Shown: positions 29,833 to 40,291, numbered from the stretch's first letter. The stretch is DNA of 64,000 nucleotides from Rhodococcus spelaei (GCF_006704125.1 NZ_VIGH01000003.1:248001-312000), one strand, 5' to 3'. Program-made: numbers and translations. The notes: generated by a model from the sequence alone, not told the origin.

Positions 29833-29881
29833 GGTGATGGGAACCATCATTCGGTCAGGCCGAATGACGGTTCCCATCACC
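29833..29881 (+). terminator. Terminator after the aquaporin gene
   Basis: A 22-bp near-perfect stem (29833-29854 with 29860-29881, one mismatch) and a 5-nt loop, followed by CGTTTT. This is strong support for intrinsic termination. Confidence 0.8.
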
Positions 29882-29949
29882 CGTTTTCGGTGCCGGGCGT
29901 GTCGCGAATATTCAATAGCCGCAGCCGGTTCGAGACCTAGTCTGAGCCC

Positions 29950-30363
29950 ATGCAGGTAAACAGCACCTTCGCCGTCACGTCCTTCGAGCCCACCGAGTAC
30001 ACCTCGCCGATCCGCACCGGCCTCGACGTCGGACACACGTTCATGACCAAGTCGTTCAGCGGTGACCTCGAGGGGCAGTCTCGCACCCAGTTCAGCTCGG
30101 CGTTCTCCCAGGAGACGGGGACCGGGACCTACGTTGCGATGGAGTCGTTCGAGGGCACGGTCGCGGGCCGTCGCGGGGCCTTCAACTTCGCGCACATGGC
30201 GACGACCGACGGCGAGACCCGCTCGCACCATCACCTCGTGATCGTGCCCACCAGCGGAACCGGCGAACTCGCCGGCATCACCGGGACGGGCGAACTGGTC
30301 GTCGACGGGGACGACACCCACCGGCTGCGGCTGGACGTCGAGTTCGGTTCGACCACCGACTGA
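29950..30363 (+). CDS. DUF3224 family protein
   Basis: A 137-residue soluble beta-rich protein. The pattern GHTFMTKSFSGDLEG, QETGTGTYVAMESFEGTVAGRRGAF and the C-terminal GTGELAGITGTGEL matches DUF3224, an allene-oxide-cyclase-like barrel of unknown function common in actinobacteria. It stands alone, convergent with the PemK-like gene 9 bp away. Confidence 0.85.
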   Translation: MQVNSTFAVTSFEPTEYTSPIRTGLDVGHTFMTKSFSGDLEGQSRTQFSSAFSQETGTGTYVAMESFEGTVAGRRGAFNFAHMATTDGETRSHHHLVIVPTSGTGELAGITGTGELVVDGDDTHRLRLDVEFGSTTD

Positions 30364-30372
30364 TTCGAGGGG

Positions 30373-30933
30373 TCAGCTCCAGCTGTAGTCGTGGCGCAAC
30401 CGCGCCGCGACCTGTTCGAAGCGCCGGTGGTCGAGGATCGCGCCCTCGCGGCGGATTCCGGCCTCCGGCACGTCGAGCACCCGGTCGAGGCGGATCCAGC
30501 TGGGCCTGCCCTCGCCGTCCCAGGCGCCGGTGCCGATGCCCATCCAGTTGCGTTCGCCCTCGCGGCCGGCGTTCGACGAGAGCATCAGGCCCAGCAGCGT
30601 CGCGCCGTCGCGCCCGACCACCAGTACCGGGCGGTCCTTGCCCTGGCTCGGATCCTCCTCGTAGGTCACCCACGTCCAGACCACTTCGCCCGGGTCGGCG
30701 CGACCGTCGAGGTCGGGTGAGTACTCGACCTTCCGCGCCCGGTGCGCGGTCGGCACCGCGACCGACGACACCGGGCGGCCGGGGGCCGCCGGCCGCCGCG
30801 GCGGTACGGCCTTCGGGGTGCGCGACCCGCCGGGCAGCACGCCCGAACGCTGCAGGTCCTTGAACAGTCGAGGGCCCTCGCGCTTGGCCAGGTCCCCGAG
30901 TTGCTTGCCGATTGCGGTCCAGCTTCGTGCCAT
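30373..30933 (-). CDS. PemK/MazF-like protein with basic N-terminal extension
   Basis: A 186-residue protein. The C-terminal 115 residues have the MazF/PemK SH3-like fold: GEVVWTWVTYEEDPSQGKDRP then VLVVGR and a later SWIRLDRVL strand. The first 65 residues are basic and proline-rich, with no domain I know. No antitoxin gene is adjacent. The position next to lepA is shared with a mycobacterial homologue annotated as a PemK-family toxin. Whether it cuts RNA is not shown by sequence, and a solitary conserved gene may have a housekeeping role. Confidence 0.8.
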   Translation of the reverse strand: MARSWTAIGKQLGDLAKREGPRLFKDLQRSGVLPGGSRTPKAVPPRRPAAPGRPVSSVAVPTAHRARKVEYSPDLDGRADPGEVVWTWVTYEEDPSQGKDRPVLVVGRDGATLLGLMLSSNAGREGERNWMGIGTGAWDGEGRPSWIRLDRVLDVPEAGIRREGAILDHRRFEQVAARLRHDYSWS

Positions 30934-31028
30934 GGCGTCGAATCTATCGGCCTCCGACGGGACCGAGGCGTCTGCGGCCCGGTCACTTGGATATCCTGCA
31001 TAGGTGACAGTGGTCCGGAACCGGGCCG

Positions 31029-32912
<1,884 letters not shown>

Positions 32913-32992
32913 GCGCTGCGCCTGTGCGCGCCGTGCACCCCGATTGGGGTAATTGGCGCGCACAGGCGACGAAGTCGCAGAACGGAGTTGAC

Positions 32993-33922
32993 GTGCTCGA
33001 GACCTGGTTGACCCGGAATCTGGACATCGAGGTGCCGATCCTCGGCGCGCCGATGGGTGGTCGGGCCGGCGGCACGCTGGCGGGCGAGGTGTCGAAGGCC
33101 GGTGGCCTCGGGTTGCTCGGCGCCGCGCGGTACGCCACTGCGCAGTGGGTGGCCGAGGAGGCCGCCGTCGCACGCGAACTGGGCGGGCGCTTCGGCGTCG
33201 GCCTGATGACGTGGTCGCTCGACGACGACGACAGCCTGCTGGACGCGGCGATCGCACAGCATCCGGCGCTGATAACCCTGTCGTTCGGTGACCCGGCCGC
33301 TTACGTCCCGCGGGTACATGCGGCGGGGATTCCCGTTGCCTCCCAGGTCAACACGCTCGAGGACATGCGGATCGCCGAACTGGCCGGGGTGGACCTGATC
33401 ATCGCCCAGGGCGGTGAGGCCGGCGGACACACCGGCCGGATCGGCACGCTTCCGCTGCTGCAGGAACTGCTCGACGCGACCGATCTGCCCGTCGCCGCGG
33501 CGGGCGGCATCGGGACCGGCCGCGGTCTGGCGGCGGTGATCGCGGCGGGCGCCGAGGGCGCGCTGATCGGCACCGCGCTGCTCGCCAGCCCGGAGACGGT
33601 CGGCCCCGACTACGCCCGCGAGCGGGTGGTGAGCGCGGGCAGCGCCGACACCGTCTACACCTCGGTGTTCGACCGCGCGCGTCACCAGCCCTGGCCCGAC
33701 CGGTGGGGTGGCAGGGCCGTCGTCAATGACTTCACCCGCGACTTCCACGGCACCGACACCCCGGTGGAGCGGTTGGAGGAGGCATATGACCCCGCCGACC
33801 CGGCGCTCGGTGTGGTGTACGCGGGCGAGGCCGTCGGACTCGTGCATGCCGCGCGCCCGGCCGGGGACGTGGTCCGGCAGATCGCGGCCGACGCGCAGCG
33901 GCTGCTCGCCCGTTTCGCCTGA
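32993..33922 (+). CDS. Nitronate monooxygenase / 2-nitropropane dioxygenase-like flavoprotein
   Basis: A 309-residue TIM-barrel FMN enzyme. The N-terminal VPILGAPMGGRAGG, the QGGEAGGHTGR loop and the phosphate-binding AAGGIGTGRG and GALIGTALLAS match nitronate monooxygenases. The active-site histidine is within the GGHTG motif. It may oxidise nitronates such as propionate 3-nitronate; other members of the fold are enoyl reductases, so the reaction is by family only. The GTG at 32993 has GGAG 7 bp upstream. Confidence 0.85.
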   Translation: MLETWLTRNLDIEVPILGAPMGGRAGGTLAGEVSKAGGLGLLGAARYATAQWVAEEAAVARELGGRFGVGLMTWSLDDDDSLLDAAIAQHPALITLSFGDPAAYVPRVHAAGIPVASQVNTLEDMRIAELAGVDLIIAQGGEAGGHTGRIGTLPLLQELLDATDLPVAAAGGIGTGRGLAAVIAAGAEGALIGTALLASPETVGPDYARERVVSAGSADTVYTSVFDRARHQPWPDRWGGRAVVNDFTRDFHGTDTPVERLEEAYDPADPALGVVYAGEAVGLVHAARPAGDVVRQIAADAQRLLARFA

Positions 33923-33979
33923 GCGGCCTTGGTCGCTGTCTGGTTTGCCGGGTTGATCCGTGATCTCGGTGGAGGCTGT

Positions 33980-34145
33980 GCTAACTTCTCGACGTCAGGC
34001 GATGGCGGACGAGGAAGCCGGTGAGAATCCGGTGCGGTCCCGCCACTGTGATCGGGAAGCGAACCTCGACATGCCACGACCCTGCGGGGTGGGAAGGCGA
34101 GGCGAGCGTTGATCCGAGAGCCAGGAGACTCACGTCATCGCAACC
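33980..34145 (+). promoter_or_regulatory. Cobalamin (AdoCbl) riboswitch
   Basis: The B12-box features are clear: AGGAAGCCGGTGAGAATCC, then GCGGTCCCGCCACTGTGA, and near the 3' end GAGAGCCAGGAGAC. An outer helix can form between GCGATG (33999-34004) and CATCGC (34136-34141). It sits upstream of the ABC importer beginning at 34431 on the same strand, so cobalamin probably turns that operon off. Exact ends are approximate. Confidence 0.95.
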
Positions 34146-34215
34146 TCTGAATCCAGGGCGGATTTCCCTGAGAGAGATGGCCTCGCCGCTATGTTGCGTA
34201 CTCACGTGATGTCCG

Positions 34216-34244
34216 CGGCGCACGTCGATCGTCGATGTGTGCCG
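34216..34244 (+). promoter_or_regulatory. Expression-platform hairpin candidate below the riboswitch
   Basis: CGGCGCACGTCGA (34216-34228) pairs with TCGATGTGTGCCG (34232-34244) over 13 bp including G-U pairs, with a 3-nt loop. It lies between the aptamer and the gene start at 34431. It could be a Rho-independent or anti-antiterminator hairpin, but no T-tract follows, so control may act on translation or Rho. I see no gene between 34146 and 34430. Confidence 0.45.
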
Positions 34245-34430
34245 CCTTCGTTCGTCCCCCGATGTCACGGCGGACGTGCCCCCTCACTCGCGATTCTTCG
34301 CCGTTCGGTGCTTGCGCGCCACTGAGCGCGCGCTTACCGATTCTCAACACCCCTCACCCCCGATTCTGTCGAATCGGAGGTCTGTCAACCGCGCCGCGAC
34401 GTCGGCTGCCTTCGTGACCCGGAGTGCTCG

Positions 34431-35996
34431 TTGTCTCACAAATCATCAACAATCAGGACCGCTGTGGTTGCGGCCCTAGCCGTGTTCGCCACCGGATGTG
34501 CAGGTTCGGGTGCCGTCGGAGGTGGCACAGGTGCCGCTCCAGCCGATTCGCAGGTCTTGCGGTTCGTCACCGCCAACATGCCGCGTTCGCTGGACCCGAC
34601 GAACATCGACGCACAGCGGATCATCGAGAACGGCCTGGCCGAGCCGCTGGTCGTGCAGAACGACGATGCGACGCTCGCCCCGGGACTGGCCGCATCCTGG
34701 TCGAACGTCGAACCTACGTTGTGGGAGTTCACGATTCAGCCGAACGCCACCTTCTGGAGTGGTGCGCCCGTCGACGCGGCCGCGGTGAAAGCCGCTCTGG
34801 AACGCCATCAGAAGCTCAACAAGCGTGCCTCGTCGGTGCTCGGCGGGCTGCAGTTCGTGGTCAAGGACCCGGGCACGCTGCAGATACGCACGCCGAATCC
34901 GGATCCGGGATTTGCCTTCCGCCTGACCACCTACGGAATCCACAATGCCGCCGAGGCCGACCGGCTCGGCGCGGAGTACAACGCGAGACCGGATCTCACC
35001 GGGTACATGAAGCCGACTCGCTTCGTTCCCGGTGAAGTGCTTGTCGCCGAATGGAATCCGAACTACCGGATCCAGCCGTCCGGCCCGCATCTGCGGGGCA
35101 TCGATGCGCGTCTCGGCACCGATTCACAGGCTCGGCAGCTCGCCGTGCTCTCCGGTGACGTCGACGGTGAGTTCAACGTCGAGGTGGATTCGCGAGTCCG
35201 GTACGAGCAGCGCCCCGACGAGTTCGACGTCTACGCGCAGGCGCCGACCACGCGCAACGTCTGGATGAACATGGCGAAGGTCCCGGCGCTGAAGGACAAG
35301 GCCGTGCGCCAGGCGCTGAACCTGTCGGTCGATCGAGGCGCCCTCATCGAGGGACTCAACCGCGGTTTTGCAACCCCTGCCACCGGGCACTTCCCGGCAG
35401 GTCTGCCGTACGCCCTCGACAGCGGTCCGGCGCTGAGCCCCGACATCGTCGGCGCACGCAAGCTTCTCGACGATGCCGGATGGGTTGCGGGTCCGGACGG
35501 TGTGCGCGGCAAGGACGGTCATCGCCTCGAGTTCTCCATGCTCACCTACGCAATCTTCCAGCCGTTGGCCATCGCCCTGCAGAGCCAGTGGAAGGACATC
35601 GGAGTCGGCGTCGAGTTGAACTCGGTGGAGACCACCGCGTCGAATCAGCTGATGATCGACGGCGACTTCGAAGTCGCCACCTACTGCTCCTGCGGAAGCG
35701 CCACGGGTGACCTGGCCGGCCAGCTCAAGTCCTACTACCGGACCGGCGTGGTCTCGAACTACGGCGGGTTCAGCGATCCGGACGTCGACCGGCTGATCGA
35801 CCAGTTGGGATCGGAGTTCGACCCGGCCACGCAAATCGACCTGGCGCACCAGGTGCAGGACAAGGTCTCGGCCGACGTGGCCGTGATCTACCTGTTCAAT
35901 TCCACCCAGTGGGCCACCGGGTACTCGACGAAGGTGCAGGGCGTCGACCCTAACCTGTCGAAGAAGATCCTGCCCACGATGTGGCTGTCCGAGTAG
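34431..35996 (+). CDS. Nickel/peptide-type ABC transporter substrate-binding lipoprotein
   Basis: A 521-residue SBP_bac_5 (cluster C: NikA/DppA/OppA) protein. The N-terminus is a lipoprotein signal with the lipobox FATGC (C23). RSLDPTNIDAQRIIENGLAEPL and the later VRQALNLSVDRGALI are family hallmarks. A CSC pair (C419, C421, in TYCSCGS) is unusual for the family and could be a metal ligand or a disulfide. The TTG start is backed by GGAG 6 bp upstream and a good signal peptide. As first gene under a cobalamin riboswitch it should bind a cobalt chelate, corrinoid or related ligand (inference). Confidence 0.88.
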   Translation: MSHKSSTIRTAVVAALAVFATGCAGSGAVGGGTGAAPADSQVLRFVTANMPRSLDPTNIDAQRIIENGLAEPLVVQNDDATLAPGLAASWSNVEPTLWEFTIQPNATFWSGAPVDAAAVKAALERHQKLNKRASSVLGGLQFVVKDPGTLQIRTPNPDPGFAFRLTTYGIHNAAEADRLGAEYNARPDLTGYMKPTRFVPGEVLVAEWNPNYRIQPSGPHLRGIDARLGTDSQARQLAVLSGDVDGEFNVEVDSRVRYEQRPDEFDVYAQAPTTRNVWMNMAKVPALKDKAVRQALNLSVDRGALIEGLNRGFATPATGHFPAGLPYALDSGPALSPDIVGARKLLDDAGWVAGPDGVRGKDGHRLEFSMLTYAIFQPLAIALQSQWKDIGVGVELNSVETTASNQLMIDGDFEVATYCSCGSATGDLAGQLKSYYRTGVVSNYGGFSDPDVDRLIDQLGSEFDPATQIDLAHQVQDKVSADVAVIYLFNSTQWATGYSTKVQGVDPNLSKKILPTMWLSE

Positions 35997-36002
35997 CCGA
36001 CC

Positions 36003-36956
36003 ATGGTGCGATACACGGTGGTTCGCGTGCTCGCCACGATTCCCGTGCTGCTGGGCATCACGGTGGTGCTCTTCACGCTGCTGCGCCTGATTCCGGGCGA
36101 TCCGACGCACGCGATCCTGCTCGCGATGGCGGAACCGGGTGCCGACATCAGTCGGCTTCAAGACGACATCACTGCGCTGAGAACCCAGTTGGGCCTGGAC
36201 CGGACGTATCCGGTTCAGTACCTTGCCTGGCTCGGCGACGTGCTCACGGGCAACCTCGGGGCGTCGTTCCGTAGCGGCACTCCGATCGTGGACGAGCTGA
36301 TGCTGCGGCTGCCGGCGACGTTGGAGTTGGCGGCGGCCGGGCTCGTGGTCATGCTGTTGATCGTTGTCCCCACCGGGATCGTCGGTGCGGTCCATCACGG
36401 CCGCGGCCCGGACCGCGTCCTGCGGGTCGTCTCGCTCCTCGGCGTCTCGATGCCGAGTTTCTTCCTGGCGCTGCTCCTCATGTACGTCTTCTCGGTCCAG
36501 CTGGGTTGGTTGCCGACCTTCGGCAGGGGCGGTCCCGCGCATCTGGTGTTGCCCGCGATCACTCTCGGGATCGGGATGGCCGGGGGTGTGGCGCGGCTGC
36601 TGCGTGCGTCCATGCTCGACGCATTGGCTCAGCCCTATGTGCGCACAGCTGAGGCGAAAGGTCTACCGCTGCAGTCGATAGTGTTCAGACATGCACTGCG
36701 CAACGCACTACTTCCGGTCCTGACCGCATCCGGACTGATCGTGGGAGGGCTGCTCGGGGGAGCGGTGATCGTGGAGACCGTGTACTCGTGGCCCGGGGTG
36801 GGCCGCTACATCGTCGATGCGATCGCAGGCCGGGACTATCCCGTGATCCAGGCGTTCGCGTTGATGATGGCGGTGATCTGCGTGAGCGTGAACCTGGTGG
36901 TGGACCTGCTCTATCGAGTCGTCGATCCACGGGTGCGAGTCGGGGTCGGGGCATGA
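36003..36956 (+). CDS. ABC transporter permease (DppB/NikB type)
   Basis: A 317-residue inner-membrane permease with six helices: MVRYTVVRVLATIPVLLGI opening, LDRTYPVQYLAWLGDVLTGNLG loop, and the coupling-helix EAA-like motif AEAKGLPLQSIVFRHALRNA. It is a typical DppB/NikB half. It starts 6 bp after the binding-protein stop and overlaps the next gene by ATGA, so the operon is continuous. Confidence 0.93.
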   Translation: MVRYTVVRVLATIPVLLGITVVLFTLLRLIPGDPTHAILLAMAEPGADISRLQDDITALRTQLGLDRTYPVQYLAWLGDVLTGNLGASFRSGTPIVDELMLRLPATLELAAAGLVVMLLIVVPTGIVGAVHHGRGPDRVLRVVSLLGVSMPSFFLALLLMYVFSVQLGWLPTFGRGGPAHLVLPAITLGIGMAGGVARLLRASMLDALAQPYVRTAEAKGLPLQSIVFRHALRNALLPVLTASGLIVGGLLGGAVIVETVYSWPGVGRYIVDAIAGRDYPVIQAFALMMAVICVSVNLVVDLLYRVVDPRVRVGVGA

Positions 36957-38740
36957 GCACGACGACCCGCGCCGGTCTGGCATCGCGGTGCGGTGCGGTG
37001 CTCCGCCGCGACAGACTGGTGGGACCGGCGGTGGCACTGCTCGTCGCCGTGGTCGCGGTGTCCGTCGCGGCGCCGTGGTTGAGCGTCCACGATCCGACCG
37101 CGGTCGATTTCGTGCAGGCGCTGCTCCCACCCTCTGCCGAAAACCCGCTCGGCACCGACAATTTCGGCAGGGACGTGCTGACCCGGCTGATGTACGGCGG
37201 CCGGGCGTCGTTGGCCGCCGCGGCCGTGGCCGTGCTGGTCATCGTCACCGTCGGGTCGGTGCTCGGCGGCCTTGCCGGGTACCTGGGCGGTGTCGTGGAT
37301 CTGGCGATCACGCGGATGATCGACGTGCTCCTCGCCTTCCCGCGGCTGGTCCTGGCCATCGCGATCGCCGCGTTGCTCGGAACCGGCCTGGCGGGGCTGA
37401 TCATTGCGATGTCCGTGGTGTCCTGGCCGGCGTACGCCCGCATCGTGCGGGGGCTGGTCCTCCAGGCGAAGGAAGAGGGCTACGTCGTCGCAGCGCGGGC
37501 GGCCGGTAGCGGCCGGGTCAAGGTGTTGCGGACCCACATATCCGGTGCGGTCGTCGGTCCGGTCCTGGTGGTGGCGATGGTCGACTTCGGCGAGGTCATC
37601 CTGGGGGTCGCGGCGCTGTCGTTCCTCGGACTCGGCATCCAACAGCCGACGCCGGAGTGGGGTGCGATGCTCAACGAGGCCAGGGGCTACCTGGAGGAGG
37701 CTCCGTGGGTGTTCCTGGCGCCCGGGCTCACCATCTTCCTCGTCGTGATCTGCGCCAACTACGTCGGTGACGCCGTCCGCGACGCCATCGACCCCCGTGC
37801 CGCGCACCAGTTGTCTCCGCGCCGATTCCGAGACCGGTGGCGCAGCAGACGAGGGACGGTGCGGCGCAGCAAGGAACGGGCGCGGCGCATGCGACTCGAG
37901 GAGCGTGCGAGTGCGTGTCGGGACCGCACGGACGTGATGCCGCCGATCGTGGTGGACGTCCGTGCCCTCGGTGTCGAGGTGATCGAGGGTGCCCCCGTGA
38001 TCGCGGACCTGTCGTTGCGCATCCGGGCGGGGGAATGCGTTGGACTCGTTGGGGAGTCGGGCTCCGGGAAGAGCACGCTGGCGGCTGCGCTGCTGGGTCT
38101 GGTCCACGCCCCGCTGCGGGTGAGTGCGGGTACCGTCTCGCTTCTCGGGGAGGACGTGACCGGCTGGTCCTGGGACGACTGGCGACCGGTTCGCGGCAGG
38201 CACGTCTCGCTGATCACGCAGGACCCGATGTCCGCGCTGAATCCGCTGTTGCGGATCGGCGCACAACTCGACGAGTGCGGTACGGCGCACGGGTTGTCCG
38301 GCCGGGACGCTCGCGATCGGTCGATCGAGACGCTCGCATTGATGCGCCTGCCCGTGGACGTGCTCGGGCAGTTCCCCCACCAACTCAGCGGCGGCATGCG
38401 ACAACGGGTGGTGATCGCCATGGCATTGGTGAACCGGCCGCAACTGGTGATCGCCGACGAGCCGACGACAGCACTCGACGTCAGTACCCAGGCCCGGATC
38501 CTGGAGGAACTGACCGCTCTCCGAACTGAACTGGGAATCGGGATGCTCTTCATCTCCCACGATCTCCGGTTGGTGGCAAACCTGGCCGACCGCGTCGTCG
38601 TCATGCACGACGGGAGGGTCGTCGAGGAGGGGGTGACGGCCGAGTTGTTCGACAACCCGCGGGCCGACCACACGCGCCTACTGATCGACGCGATCCCACG
38701 AATCGAACATCCGAAGGAGCGTCACGATGCTCTCTGTTGA
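36953..38740 (+). CDS. Permease-ATPase fusion (DppC/NikC + DppD/NikD) of the ABC importer
   Basis: A 595-residue fusion. Residues 1 to about 285 form a DppC-type permease (NPLGTDNFGRDVLTRLMYGG near the N-terminus, EAA loop AARAAGSGRVKVLRTH). A basic linker of about 50 residues follows (arginine-rich, with RRSKERARRMRLEERA). The rest is an ABC ATPase: Walker A GESGSGKST at 367-375, Q-loop QDPMSALNP, signature LSGGMRQR, Walker B VIADEP. These subunits are normally separate proteins. The frame is uninterrupted across the junction. An internal start at the ATPase (for example the ATG in DVMPPIV) cannot be excluded. Confidence 0.88.
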   Translation: MSTTTRAGLASRCGAVLRRDRLVGPAVALLVAVVAVSVAAPWLSVHDPTAVDFVQALLPPSAENPLGTDNFGRDVLTRLMYGGRASLAAAAVAVLVIVTVGSVLGGLAGYLGGVVDLAITRMIDVLLAFPRLVLAIAIAALLGTGLAGLIIAMSVVSWPAYARIVRGLVLQAKEEGYVVAARAAGSGRVKVLRTHISGAVVGPVLVVAMVDFGEVILGVAALSFLGLGIQQPTPEWGAMLNEARGYLEEAPWVFLAPGLTIFLVVICANYVGDAVRDAIDPRAAHQLSPRRFRDRWRSRRGTVRRSKERARRMRLEERASACRDRTDVMPPIVVDVRALGVEVIEGAPVIADLSLRIRAGECVGLVGESGSGKSTLAAALLGLVHAPLRVSAGTVSLLGEDVTGWSWDDWRPVRGRHVSLITQDPMSALNPLLRIGAQLDECGTAHGLSGRDARDRSIETLALMRLPVDVLGQFPHQLSGGMRQRVVIAMALVNRPQLVIADEPTTALDVSTQARILEELTALRTELGIGMLFISHDLRLVANLADRVVVMHDGRVVEEGVTAELFDNPRADHTRLLIDAIPRIEHPKERHDALC

Positions 38741-39485
38741 GGGTCTTGAAAAGAACTACCGCGGAAAGGCTGTGCTCGCCGGAATCGATCTCACCGTCGG
38801 TGCGGGCAAGATCATCGGTCTGGTCGGGACGTCGGGTGCCGGCAAGTCGACTGTCGCGCGGTGCATCTCGGGACTGGAGCGGCCATCGGGAGGGGTGATC
38901 CGTTGGGACGGTGGGAGGCTCGGAGGCAGCCGGTCGAGGAGGCAGCGTCGTGAGATCCAGACCGTTTTCCAGGATCCACGGGCAAGCCTGAATCCGCGTT
39001 GGACCGTTCGCAGAAGCTTGCGGGAGCCGCTGGACACATGGTTCACAGACCGGCCCCGATCCGACCGGGACGCAGCAGCAGCGTCCCTGCTCGAGCAGGT
39101 CGGGCTCGGCGGCGACTACCTCGAGCGGTTCCCGCACGAGCTCAGTACCGGCCAGTGCCAGCGGATCTGCATTGCCCGCGCGCTGGCTCCCGAGCCGCGT
39201 CTGCTGCTGCTCGACGAGCCGCTCTCGGCCCTCGACCTTCCCGCACAAGCACAGATGCTCGACCTGCTGCGTGAGCTGAAGAGCGTCCGGGACCTGAGTT
39301 ACCTGTTCATCTCCCACGACATCGTCGTGGTGAGTCTGCTGTGTGACGAGGTGGCGGTGCTCGAGCACGGTCGGATCGTGGAGCACGTGGCGGCGGGCAC
39401 GCTTCTGACTGCGTCGGCGCACCCGCACACGCGTGCGCTGATTGCGGACACCCCGATCCTGCCCCGGCGGGGTGCCGACTCGTGA
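38727..39485 (+). CDS. ABC transporter ATP-binding protein (DppF/NikE type)
   Basis: A 252-residue ATPase, the second nucleotide-binding subunit of the importer. Walker A GTSGAGKST, Q-loop FQDPRASLNPRW, Walker B LLLLDEPLSALD and H-loop ISHDIVVV are present. The signature is degenerate, LSTGQCQR instead of LSGGQ, which may leave one of the two ATP sites weak. The start overlaps the fusion gene by 14 bp. Confidence 0.92.
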   Translation: MLSVEGLEKNYRGKAVLAGIDLTVGAGKIIGLVGTSGAGKSTVARCISGLERPSGGVIRWDGGRLGGSRSRRQRREIQTVFQDPRASLNPRWTVRRSLREPLDTWFTDRPRSDRDAAAASLLEQVGLGGDYLERFPHELSTGQCQRICIARALAPEPRLLLLDEPLSALDLPAQAQMLDLLRELKSVRDLSYLFISHDIVVVSLLCDEVAVLEHGRIVEHVAAGTLLTASAHPHTRALIADTPILPRRGADS

Positions 39486-40276
39486 GCCGGGTGATCGATG
39501 GTGGAGTTCTCGCGGACGCAGAGGCGTTGGGTGACCGATTCGTCGCTTTCGTCGGCCCGCAGGTCGGGCCGGGATGGATTCCCGCGGCGGACCTGTTCGG
39601 GAGTGGACTGTCGGACGCGGTCGCGACGAAACGGGAGGCGCGCGGGGCGGTCAGCGACGCAGTCGCCGGCTCGTTGCTGCTGGCCGAGTACTGCGCGAGG
39701 CTCAGTGCGCCGGTGCTGGCCGTTCTGTACCGTGACGGCGCCTTTCTGGATCCGTCGCTGGGGAACGTGCAGGTACTGCGCCGTGCGGGGGTGATAGAGC
39801 GGTTGTCGTTCCTGCGGGGGCCTCAGCCGTGCCCGCCCGGGCAGGAAGCGGGGCTGGCGTCGCGCGTCGCGGACGCCTTCTTCGCCGGCAACATCGATGC
39901 GTGTCTTGGAGCCGTGCGTAACCAGTCCAGAGCGGGACTGCGGAGCCTGTGGTCCAACGTCGGAATGACGGTCGGCAGTGCGATGCTCACGCTGTCCTGG
40001 TCCTCACCAGACCGAGACAGGTATCTCGACGATGCCCGTGCCTTCGTCGCCTGCCGCCCGGAGATCGGCCGGGTGGTCAGCTTCGAGAGTGCCGAGTTCG
40101 ACGGCGAACCGTGGATGTTCACTCGGCGAGACGCGTGCTGCCTCGCCTTTCGGACCACGGTGAACCAGACCCGCGAGAATCCCTACTGCAGCAACTGCAG
40201 CGTCCTCGAGCTCGGCGAGCGGATCACCAACTTCCACAAGGCGGCCCGGTCCTTCGAGGAGGGCCGGGCGCGCTGA
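39482..40276 (+). CDS. FhuF-like 2Fe-2S protein (putative reductase of the importer)
   Basis: A 264-residue protein whose C-terminus carries the FhuF-type 2Fe-2S motif: C219-C220, then C236-x2-C239, in RRDACCLAFRTT and PYCSNCSVLEL. E. coli FhuF has the same order with a shorter spacer. FhuF-type proteins reduce Fe(III)-siderophores in the cytoplasm to release metal. Here it overlaps the last ATPase gene by GTGA, under a cobalamin riboswitch. Reduction of an imported Co(III) chelate or corrinoid is the obvious hypothesis, but unproven. No siderophore genes are adjacent. Confidence 0.8.
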   Translation: MSRVIDGGVLADAEALGDRFVAFVGPQVGPGWIPAADLFGSGLSDAVATKREARGAVSDAVAGSLLLAEYCARLSAPVLAVLYRDGAFLDPSLGNVQVLRRAGVIERLSFLRGPQPCPPGQEAGLASRVADAFFAGNIDACLGAVRNQSRAGLRSLWSNVGMTVGSAMLTLSWSSPDRDRYLDDARAFVACRPEIGRVVSFESAEFDGEPWMFTRRDACCLAFRTTVNQTRENPYCSNCSVLELGERITNFHKAARSFEEGRAR

Positions 40277-40291
40277 ACGAGAATCGGCGAC

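Noticed and set aside
30373-30933. Complete toxin-antitoxin pair
   Set aside because: No small antitoxin frame precedes or follows the PemK-like gene; neighbours are DUF3224 and lepA.
33980-34145. Nickel-responsive (NikR or NiCo) control of the importer
   Set aside because: The RNA elements match the cobalamin aptamer and no NikR-like palindrome is seen.
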